Positions 23,701 through 35,700 of a DNA stretch of 64,000 bases are shown here, in pieces. Source of the stretch: Membranipora membranacea (taxonomy: Eukaryota; Bryozoa; Gymnolaemata; Cheilostomatida; Membraniporidae); the NCBI GenBank assembly GCA_914767715.1, contig OU612067.1, positions 16,559,001 through 16,623,000 on the forward strand, read 5' to 3'. The translations under genes and the position numbers were made by a program. Position 1 is the first letter of the stretch. Every line of letters begins with the position of its first letter. The notes below the pieces were generated by a model that saw nothing but the letters and a program-made list of their open reading frames with translations, was not told the DNA's origin and did no database searches.

Positions 23701-26700
23701 AGTCCACATCATTCAACCAGAAATAAATACCATAATAAAAATAATAAATAATAGTAATGAAAAAATAATAAAAAATAATAAATACCATAGTAAAAATAAT
23801 ATATAATAATAATAATATAAATTATAAAAAATATAAATTATTATAATAAAAATAAGCTTTTATTTCATGTGCGTTAAGGTAGCCTGTTTGAGAAGCATGG
23901 TTGAGAAGCCTGAACAAAGCTTGTCAATACAGAGACATATGTGTATAGAGTAATAAACCAGCAAGGAATTTGGTTGTTCATAAAGTTTGTTTCATTTTAA
24001 GTTCCTAACCGTGACGGACCAACCTTCATCAATATGAAAATCATATTCTTTTGACGTCTTCCCAAAAATAAATCGTTTCTTTGATATGCATAGAAAATGT
24101 TTATTTTTGTTTTTATTATAGCTGAGCGAACTGGGTGTGTCGGACAGCCTGATGGTCTTTTCACAAATGAACTGATTCCAAATAGTGATGCTCTACTCGT
24201 GGAAGCAAATGGTTCGTACATGGTGCCAGAAAATTATTGTTGGGAGAATGAATGTATGGTATCGGACCTAAGGTTTATCCGCTGACGGAGTTAGCACATC
24301 TCATCTTGTTGATATATGATACCTAAGAAAATATTACCTTCAGTGTTTAGTGTTGATAAACTTGTCTGTTTAATTGTTAGCTAGCACTAATTTTAGCTAC
24401 CTGATTCAGGCCTATATAGAGCAATAGTGCTGAGGAATACTCAACTCCTCTAAGGTAGATGAATTTGGCCAGTTGAAAATTGGTTTTTTTTGCCACAAGT
24501 CAAGCCTTGAAGAAATCCAGCCATCAATCCGTTTAAATATGTCATCAATCTCCATATTTAATGCGGTATAGGTAAAATTGTCTCCAGCTAAATTTGCATA
24601 ATTTATGACAAGTGGGAAACCCAAGAGAGCGATACCATGCCGGCCTTCATGTGTTATAAATCAAATATCAATGAGATGAGTCAAGTGCGGAACCTGTTGA
24701 ATACGATAACATTCTAAAGAGCTGAAGTACACTAAGCGTATTGTCTATAGAATGGAAATAGATACCTTACCAAGTTTTCCAACCCTAGAAAACTTAGATG
24801 ACCAAAAGGGAATTTTGCCCATGCAGTCATACTATTAAAATGCTGTGAAGGGAATTCCCCCTTTGCTGTAGAATTGCCATTGTTGTCATGTGATGAATGG
24901 TGATCATATTGATAGCTAATTGTAAAGCTAAATAGAGCTGCTTATACACAGCCTAGATATTCATTATGCCTTTCCTTACACTAAAATTGCAGTTGGGGAT
25001 GGTCGAATGTGGAGTTTTCAGGGAAATACCCTATTGACACTCCCAAGGCGAGAGCATTGGCAATGAGAAATTTTATAACCTATACGCAAGACGCATGGAG
25101 TATGATTACAGATCTAGATATTCATGTGGGAAATTCGGACCGATTCCTTGCGGATTAACTCAATGAGAAATTATATAACCTATTCGCAAGACGCATGGAA
25201 TTCGATTACAGATTTAAATATAAAATATAATGTGGGAAGCTTTGACTGGAAAATGTTGACAATGTTAGACTATTCTGTGCGGAAGTATAAAGGGATTGTG
25301 TCAGGAGTTGTCCCTTATTATAGGGGGCGCTGAACAGATGAGACCATAAATTGGCACTTTTTTATATAAGCTATCATTGGAGCAGATCACACTTTTTGGT
25401 CTGGCAGCCAGGGAAAATGTTTTTAAAGCTGACGCAAAATTCAAATTGAGTTTTAGCCAGTGGTTATACCAATAAAATATGGGAAACTTTTACTGGAAAA
25501 TGTGTATATAGTTGGATCAATTTTGTACGGAACCCAAAAAGGAATTAAATCAAACCAATAAAGATTTTCCTACTTCGTTGTCCTGTAGCTGGTTTTCCTA
25601 AATTTCGTCAATTTTTCATTCTACAATGTATAAATCATGCTAATGAAAGATGACTGTCGCTAAAAGTGCCAGTATCACAACTTTACTGCAATTTGGTCCA
25701 CAGGCTGTTTTATTTCATATTCCCTAATGACTTTTCAGACTGAGATCTTTAAAACCATACCAAACAAAGCCTAGTAAGACAACCATCCTAGGCCCAGGCA
25801 AGAATTTCGCAGACCAATCCCGTCCCACCAATTATTGCAGACATATGAACTACCACACAGTTGGTCGGATTATAACTGCTTTCTCAGGTCACGGAATGGC
25901 CAGGTTCCCTTGTCAAATCTTTTCTATGTGATACTGTATTTCAACTGCGTTCTGATGGGAAACATCCTTTGGTAACTCAAAAACCTATGTATCAAATCCC
26001 ACCATAAAATCTAACTTTTATGGAAGAAGGTATGGTTTTCATCAGAAATGTAAAAAAAATATTTTGGTCTAAGTATGAATAGGAAGACATTGGCTTATTA
26101 ATAATAATATTATTATTCCTACTGTTAATATTAAGTCTATGGCCTCACCCTAGATCCTTATCGGACAAAATTGACAGCCATTATCAGAGTGCTTTCACTT
26201 ATTGACGTATATTTCTTACAACATTTCATCTATTGTTCGTTACAGGAGCTTTCTCGTATGGCTCTTACAGAATGGGCTTCGAACTGTCTTTACCACATGA
26301 TCTACCTGGTTTGTATTTGTTAGAAACGTTCATTTGTAAACCTTTTTTGAAATCGTGAATATTTCTAAGGACTTCCCATATTAATAGGCCTATACTTATG
26401 GGGAAAACTCATAGAGCTATTTTTGATTGAAATATATCAAAAGAGTGCTTATGGTGTTTGTCCGAAAAATATCAGTGTTAATGGTTGACAAAGTGCATAT
26501 TGCACATTGCATATCGCATTTTACTTGCAGCCTGGCAAAATGTGTTACGTGGTAGCCATAATGCTTCCAAAAAGTCTTTTGATGAGAACAATAGGGACTT
26601 TTCAAGGCGGATTCTTTTACCCTATATAATGTAATGTAATGTCAAAATCTGATGTTATATCATATATTTTAACATTACTAATTTCAGTATAGGGCAATCT

Positions 26701-29700
26701 TGTGCTAACATCCTGGGGGAAAGTCATCAAGGATATGCCATGAGTCATATTCTGGTACCTACAGTCCTACACATCCTGATCACATGTCTCCAATAAAAAG
26801 TGACTGGAAGTTGGGTAGCTACCAGAACATCACCAATGGCACAATAACATGTCAACAAGAAAACAGGAATTTCCTGGTTTTTGATAGTGTGTAGCTATTC
26901 AGTAAAGACATATTGGTAGAAAAACCCCTTTTGTCTCTGTACTCTGCATCCGGGCTACGATTTCTATCAGATCGAAACAAAGGAGGGATAGATCCTTGTT
27001 ATTGCAAATCTCACATACCTTAGCATTGTCGCGTGCCTCCCAAACCAAAAAAAGTAGCGCCATGACAAGGCCACATCCCTCTCATTATTTTCGGTATTTA
27101 AACTATTAAAGATACTATTTGTAACATTGAGAAGGTTATAGTACTAAAGGGCAATGAAAACTTCGGGATGACAACACCTGGAATTGGGCTGGCTTACTTA
27201 GCAAGATAACAATTTTTACCATTATCAATGACAAACCCCCCCCCCCCCGCAGCCTCATTGATACACTTTTCCAAATTATTATCATAGAATTTCTAACTTA
27301 TTGGTGTTTTTTGGTTGTTATTTTCAAGTATCGTAAATCAACACATTCTGTTTATTCTTGGTATAGAATGAACCACTCTGCTGGGTCATTGAGAATCAGC
27401 TGATCAATTTCCTCTCAGTGCATAAAAATCATCCTACTGCTAGTGGTGAAATTCACTGGTGTAATAGCCAATGGTCTTTAAGGCTACATGCATTTAAACT
27501 TTTTTATCCTTTCAACCCCTTGTTTCCATCCTATTTCCTGAATATATCCAAATTATTAACAACAGTATAACCTCTTTCCTTCCAAATTTCTGTAGGATTA
27601 CATTTCCTTTAGTCAGAAATTGAAGAGAAATGCTGTTCCATTATTGATATTGGGCAAAGAAATGACCCGATTGACCAATAGTATATTAATGTTTGAATGA
27701 TGATTCAGTCCTTGGTCTCAATATTGGTGAATTCTGTTCCTTTGATAAAGAATTTAAGTTTTATTAAGTTTCCGCAATGTACTCCTCATAATGTTACAGT
27801 TGCAAACTGAAGTTTCTTAACGATGAACCTTGCACCTTTCTTTTTCCTTATCTATGGGTTTTCAATAGCCAATAGAAATTAGGATTATGGCGTAATAGCC
27901 ATGTGATTAGAAAAATGGCATTTCTCATTTCTTGTTCTGTTGTCACCAACTGAATGGAAATAAGCTTTTTCTAGGCAGACAATTAGCTAAGAGGGTATCA
28001 TAACTTGAGGAAGAGATTGATATAATCACAGAGTAAGGATATATCCTTACTCTGTGGTATCCTTACTCTGTGACATAATTGGAATGTGTGACATAATGTG
28101 GACATAATGTGGAAGTTTCCTCTTCCTGATCAAACACCAGTGATAGGAATTTCATTTCAATTGTGACAACACGATGTTGAGCTGTTAATTAAATCAAGCA
28201 TAATCTAAAACTACTCTTCAACAATATTATAATGTGTAGTGCCGGGAAGGAGTTTGTAATTAAAAAAAAAAGAAAAAGAAATGGAGTTGACTCACACCGT
28301 ACACAGAAAAATAATCTGGAGAAAATATTTAGTTTGTTTGGCCTGCCTGAAAGGAACAATGCTAAATTTTCTGCCTCCATTTTGGTAAAATATTAAAGTG
28401 ACAAAGTTACTAAGCTATTTTTAGTACATAGCTTCTGAGAGTATCTAAAATGATAAAACTCAACATGGTTATAAAATATCAACAAAATAGCTGAAGACAA
28501 AAACACCCACTTAGTCAATTGGGAATAAAAATACTGCCCAGTTCATTCAGATAAAAAATTTCAATGTCGCACTACCTGAAACAGAGTACACAAAATTTGC
28601 AAAATACAGTCATGTTTTTGGGAATTGGAAAAGTTCTATCGATTCCTTCCATGTCATCAAATTTTCTCTCCCACTCTTTGCATCATTCAAGCAGTTGGTT
28701 ATGCAAACATTGCAATGCGGCAATTGATTGAACACATTCATCAAACCTCAAACCACCATCCTATGGTGACCGGATTGTGGTAATTTCCTTGTCATCAATC
28801 TGCCACTCTTTTCAAAACCTGCTGTGCATGGTTGTGTAACCAACTTTACACGTGATGCAATTTATGGAAAAGGAAATTCTGGTATATTGGACTCCAATTG
28901 TTATAGGGTTTCCAAACGTATACCGTTGGTAACTGTTTTAAGAATAGGAATAGTGTCGCAATTTTCATTGGGATGGTGGTTTGATGTTTTTCTTTTTGCA
29001 AGCTTAGTATCTGAAGAGTGGTCACAGGTTTGATATGGCGTCACTGACCAAGCCGTGAATAGATGCAAGAATAAGCAAAGGATAAATCCACAGTGCATTC
29101 TATTGCCAATGTCACTATTTTTTTAAAATCATTTAAATGAGTGCTGTAGTCATTTTAATGAATGTGTTCCATGAGAAGACAAAACAAGTGAAAATAAAGC
29201 CATGATTGTCAGTGAATAAAAAATATATACGCCACTGATAAGTTGATACAGGTCAATTCAAACTTTGCTTAGTAAGAACAAATTTTTTTAGAGCCAGAGG
29301 TTTGAATAAACTGGATTGCACTGTGTATCAACATGATCAAAAGTGAACTGTGAGTCACTTAATCTCACCTTTTTTATCTCTTCTCTGTATTCATTCAGGT
29401 ACGTTCAGTTGCAAGTCACTAAAAAACTGGAATCTCGAGATAGCATATTCTGTGAAGGCGTATGTGCAAGAAGACTCAGATCTTAGCGATACAGATACAA
29501 TCATTGTCAGTCAAACTACCCCAACCCTAACCTCATCTCAAACAGAGCAGCCTAAGGCTAAAAACACTTTCGAGTTTAAAGAATTCCTGGGTCTGAGGGA
29601 TGCTCAGGTTATACTGGAATGCTGGTGAGTAGCTCGATGCCAATCTCAGCCTGATAGAAAATGTGAAATAAGTTTGTTATCAAAACTGATCAACTAACTT

Positions 29701-32700
29701 ACTTTCACATTTTTTTTCTGGTTGTGTCTTTCTTTCCATCTAGTATTTTTGATCAAAGTCGATACTCATAAACACTTTGCTCAGATCATTGCAAATCTGG
29801 ACTTCCAGTTATGCCAGTTCTCTTCAAAATCATTTACACAAAGTAATATATAAATATGTCCATCAAAGAGCGAACATCTTTGGGACTCGTTCATCTCAGC
29901 AATAAACAATCCCTCTCCCCAGCCTGTCGTTTATTAGAGAGAGAGAGGGGGGGGGGGGCTGCTGGGGGTTAGGATAGCAACTATAGTCAAACCACACAAA
30001 TTTTGTCTCTATGGTTGACATTGAATAATCGCCACAGAAATCACCTGCCTTGTTACAATCTTTCTTGTAGTTTACATAAAGAACATCAGGATTCACAGGC
30101 TGTAACATTCCACGACCCGCTAACCTTTGACATCAATATACAGAACACGGCTAAGAATAATAAAATACAGAGGAGAACACTCAAGGTACTGTACTATGCC
30201 CATTAATCTCTACTTCTTTTGTGCACAACAGTTTGGGATCAGCCATATTGAGATCATTGGAGATCCAAGCTGTTTGTTTTGTTTAATTTATTACTCTCTC
30301 CAGAGATTTTCACAGATAAAAAGAGGTGCAAGGTTCTAAAAAATAAAAACCCCTTGGGTGTGGCGAACAGTAGTAACAATAAAAAATAAAAACAAAGTAT
30401 TACAATTTAATATACTCTGGGTTAGAGAATAGTAAATCTTTAAATATAAAATGTAGGCAATTAGGTTAAACCTACACACCTACACACTTACTTGAACTTA
30501 TCCATCGTTGTAAGTTATTTAGGTTTACCCACGGTCAGGATTGCAAAAAGACCTCTATTGGCAAAATCGTAGGTTAAACAATTAGGATATAATATGTTAG
30601 AAACTTATTATCATTGCATAAATTCTAGGTTCTGAGGAATATTGTGATTTTCTCGGGTTGAAAATTCAAGTTGTGATCTTTTAAACATGCAGAACATCTT
30701 ACTTATCATACAGAAATTTCTAAAGAAAGTCTGTGTGATTTAAAATCTCTGCTAACAGCACCGACTAAGACAGCGTTTTCTTTTAATTACATAATTAAAA
30801 TGACACAAAGACATCAAATCATGTTTTAGTTACTTTTGTTGAGATGGTTGGAAGCTTTCTAACGGTATAAGGTGGGCCGTATGTCGATATTAGGATCGGG
30901 TATCCATTATGTTTATACATCTATTTAATATCTAAAACATTTTTTAATTTTTTTCACATCATGGAAAACATCTTTGGATGATGGTGAATGGAAAGAAAAT
31001 GTATATATATAGGAATGTGTATATATATAATTTTTTATAGCTACATTTCAAACCTGATGATGCAAGCTTGTCATAAAAGATGCGTCAAACAGGTCATTCT
31101 GTTACTCTATGTGTAAAGAAATCAATGAATTAGGAGGACATGATGCATAAAAATAATATTATTTTACCCAACCAGTATATCAATGTGTTACCAATGAGGT
31201 TGTTTTGTACATAAGAGCAAAAGGTGTAAGAAATTTTTTGTGTCAGTCAGGTGGAAATTCGTAAAAATATGGTACCAAAGATCAATAATAAGTTTTGAAG
31301 AAGTGCAAGTAATTGCTTGTGTAAGTCAGATAAAAATTTGTAAAATATGATACTAAAGTTCAATAATAAGTGTCGGCGTATGTGGCAGTACAAGGCAATC
31401 TTGCGCTGTCATCCTGGGGAAGTCGTCAAGGATCTGCGAAAAGCCTTTTGTGGTGTTCTGGTACCTCCCTATTTCCTGGTCACATGTCTCCCATGCCCTT
31501 TTATGAATGGGGTTGTAATATTTTATTGGTGTTTTACGACTGTCTGCATCATTTTATAACTATTATTACTGCTACATGGACAAATGAGGTGATGATTGGT
31601 TACTAACCAGATGATTGGAGAACTATAATATTGATTTGCAGGAGGAAAAGTTTGAATTTTCGCACATGCTTGAATTAGGGAAAATTACGCTAGCCAGTTT
31701 GGCGCAGTGGTTAGCGTGTCTGCCACTTGACCAGCCGGATGTGGGTGTCCGGGGCCGAAAGTTGTTTCGACTTTGACTGATAACAGTCCCTTCAGATCAG
31801 GACTATAAATAATGGAGGTCTTCTGTATGTACAACACCATCGTGCATGCAGATTAAAGAACCCTCCTGTATGGTATAGCTCTTTACAGGAGGATGCTGTC
31901 ATCAACCACTGAACCACTGGATATATCCTTACTCTGTGGAGCTATGCTTCACGCTGGGATAAGCTGTCAGTGGTTGAAAAGTGGCACTAACGACTTGGAA
32001 ACCTAGTCGTCACTATAAACCTCTTCCTATGCCGCACCTCGGTGCAGTCATGGTCTACCAGGCGGACAGCAATATTATATATATACGCTAGCCAACATTA
32101 ACTCACCTACTTGACGTCATTTAAGTCCCCACCTAAGCTAGCCGAAATATTATGCTAGCTGGACATTGAGTCACCCAAAATCTGGCCAATCCATAATCTA
32201 GGTAAATGTGTTAGCAGACAGGCTAAGATTATTTTTAAAAATCGTGCGTGCGGTTGTTTGTTATTTTAGGGGCTTTTCTCATTAACTTATGACTAATACT
32301 CTGCTGACTTAAGATGATTGGTAGTGCAACGGCTGCCTGTTCAACTAATTAAGAAAAGTCTGAAAATAAATAATTCCCCTCGAACTTTATGACCAATCGG
32401 ACCCGATTTTTACAATACTTAGCACATTGGTTGTAATTTCTATCTGTGATAAAAACAGTTGTGGATCGCTCATCTTCTCTTCCATTACTGAAGCCATAAT
32501 GATTCTTAGCATGGTTTTACTTAGATTTTACTGAAATATGCAAAAAGGGACAGCTTGTTGATGGACTACACAATATCTGCAGGGTTTTATCAGTCATCCG
32601 GCTTTTTTTTCTCACAAATTTCCAGTGCAAAGTTGCAGTTGTAAAAATCTGGCACATCTTTTCAGCAATGATTGTTGTACGCAATCGATTGAGTAGTTTA

Positions 32701-35700
32701 TCGGTCACCGAGATACAAATATATTTATTTTAGTTCATTACCAGATTCAATATTACCAAAGAGTAAGGATAAACTGGGTAGAACTGGCTCTAAATTTGTT
32801 TGCGAAATTAGAAATTCAACCAAAAAAAACCTTCTCGTATCAGTTCTAAAAACCTTGCACTTAAAGTACTCTACCAGATTCTAAGAAGATGCAAGACATT
32901 GAAATACAAGAGGCACCTGAATTCAGCTTACTGGCTCATGTAGATGGCCTAGCTCGATTCTGAGTATTCCTGCACATGTGAGCGAATATCAAAAATTTGA
33001 TCAAAATCCCAAAAAACCTCATTAAGATAACCACGTGTCAAAAATCCCTAAAGTCCAGATATATGTTTCTGGTGGATAAAGTTTGATCTAATTTGCCAGC
33101 ATTCTACTACAATCCACAAGGCAATTGCAGAACAATGAATCGCTTTTAATGGAGGTGGGGATTTGGCAGTTGGCGTCTTCTTGGCAGATGACAATAAGAA
33201 CCTGTCAATCTGTCATGGATTTTAAATCATCAACTGTTGAGAAATGCCATTGTTACCAATTTCTGGCACTGTCTTTCTTGTGAATCATAGTTGTAAGCAA
33301 TGATTTTATGCAAGCTGCCCTGAAAGCTGCCAAAAATAACCACCTCGGCTTATGACTAGATTAACAAAACAAACATATTTTTAGTTAAACTCACTTAAAT
33401 CACTTAAATAAAAGCATCATTGTTATGTCAGCATAACCCTTCATAGCTAGTTTTATTTTGATGTAATACACTTCGTTGGGGCATTAGGGAAATGGTAAAA
33501 GTAGCAAAATTCTAGAATGCGATTTACCAATGGAACCGGTCATGCCTGCATACATTCAAGGCAATATTTTCAATGTGACACTTTGCTTGATAATTGCAAC
33601 ATTATTTAAATCATATCTGTGGAACATGTGGCAAATCTTTGTACCTTACTATCGTGAAACGAATGATCATTGAAAGGATCCTTTTGCGATCTACAAAGCT
33701 CCAAATTATGACATTTAGAGTGCAAATAACGAACAGACGAATGAATTTATTGCTAGCGCTGACCTTGAAGAAGAGAAAATTGTTGCCAAACATGTTAAAA
33801 TATATAAAAAAAAAGTAACATGTATGGAAACAACACAATTCGTTGGTAGCGACCTAACACGATTTACCAATGGAACAGGTCATGCCTGCATACATTCAAG
33901 GCAATATTTTCAATGTGACACTTTGCTTGATAATTGCAACATTATTTAAATCATATCTGTGGAACATGTGGCAAATCTTTGTACCTTACTATCGTGAAGC
34001 AATGATCATTGAAAGGATCCTTTTGTGATCTACAAAGCTCAAAATTATGACATTTAGAGTGCAAATAACGAACAGACGAATGAATTTATTGCTAGCGCTG
34101 ACCTTGAAGAAGAGAAAATTGTTGCCAAACATGTTAAAATATATAAAAAAAAAAGTAACATGTATGGAAACAACACAATTCGTTGGTGGCGACCAAAGTT
34201 ATATCACATCACATACAATAATATATAATATCTTGTAGGCCCCATCAAGTTGTTAAAGACTAATCAAGGAGTCTTTAACTCCTTGGCCTAATGCACTACA
34301 CTTTTTGGGTCTCATAGCCAGAATTCGTTGAAGCTTTACAAGAAACAGGAAGACAGTCATGACAATGGAAACGGAACATGATGTTTGCATACAATCATTG
34401 CTTCTTGTTTCAATGTTAACACCTTGTTTGGTCAGAACATTATTACCTCATATCCCTTAAAGTTTGTGAATGGAAATATACATCAGGATGTCTCAGGTTG
34501 CACTTTTTTTGTTTAACGTTAACTTGGCAGTAGAAGGATCATTGTGATGAATGAATCAGAAAAAAATGACGCGTGGATATTGTATTGGAGTTTTTGCAAG
34601 AAACGAATGTAACAGAAATGCACTTGCTAATATGAAGACTTTATTTGTCTATGTACTGTTCCTGATATATAAATATTCAATACGGAACTTTCACACAATG
34701 GTCGATTGCTTTAGAAATTTAGAGCAACGTATATATCGGCTTATCATCTACAAGGGATAGCTGTGTCCCGTTTTGTATAATGGATATGATAGCAGGTGAT
34801 AATATCACAGAGTAAGGATATATCCTTACTCTGTGATAATATACCGAAGATTATAAATGTAGTCATCGATAATATAATATTACATGATAGTGATTGATTG
34901 TGGGATTGGCTCAATGCCAAAGGAGAATACATGACCAATATGCTATGAGTCACTTATCAATAGATAAGATTCTCAGTAACCAGTCTTGCCGGCATTCCGA
35001 TCCTGCCAAGCAAATCTAAATAGGATATGTAGAAAACTATCATGGATTTAATTTCCTTGTTGGAATCAAAATGTGTGGAAGCAAAGAGAAAATTTGTGTG
35101 AATAGTCTTAGCCGACTCACCAGACAAAATGAGTCATATCCTGGAGTGAGAAAAGGTGCACTCATGACTAATGATTATTTAGCAAACTCTAACAATATCA
35201 TTTTCACAGCATAGATAATATCAGGGCTGTGGTGCAATGGGTAGGGCATCGGTCTTTTAATAGAGAGGTCCCGTGTTCCGATTCCCGGCGAATCACGGTG
35301 GTGTCAGGAAGGGCATCCGACCTCAAATGCTCCTGTGCCATATTAGGATACAGGCCTTAGATCCACACTGATACTGATACTTATACTGATGACAAAAATT
35401 CAAGCAACATCAAGGTTTCTCCCACGGTATAACGGTATCACAGAGTATCGAGTTCAGCGTATAGATAATATCGGATTTAGTTGTTCTGAGAATGCTCTAT
35501 TGAACCGTGATCCTACAGAATTTCATACCATTGCAAATTTGCATGACAATAATTGACTTGAAGTATTGCTGTTGCAGCCAAATAGGATACTGTAAGACAG
35601 TTGAGTTGCATGCCAATGTGATGCTCTGTAAGGATTTGATGTTGCATGTCAATTAGGGGCATTGATTCCTCTTCCAGCTCCCGACATTTATCACATTCAC

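Noticed and set aside
24978-25330. Additional arrestin exon near 24991
   Set aside because: An acceptor-like site is present, but the sequence is an imperfect tandem duplication and adds nothing that resembles an arrestin strand.
33594-34238. Small basic open frames (MTFRVQITNRR...) repeated twice
   Set aside because: The repetition is explained by the 340-bp tandem duplication; no start context, similarity or splice evidence supports coding.
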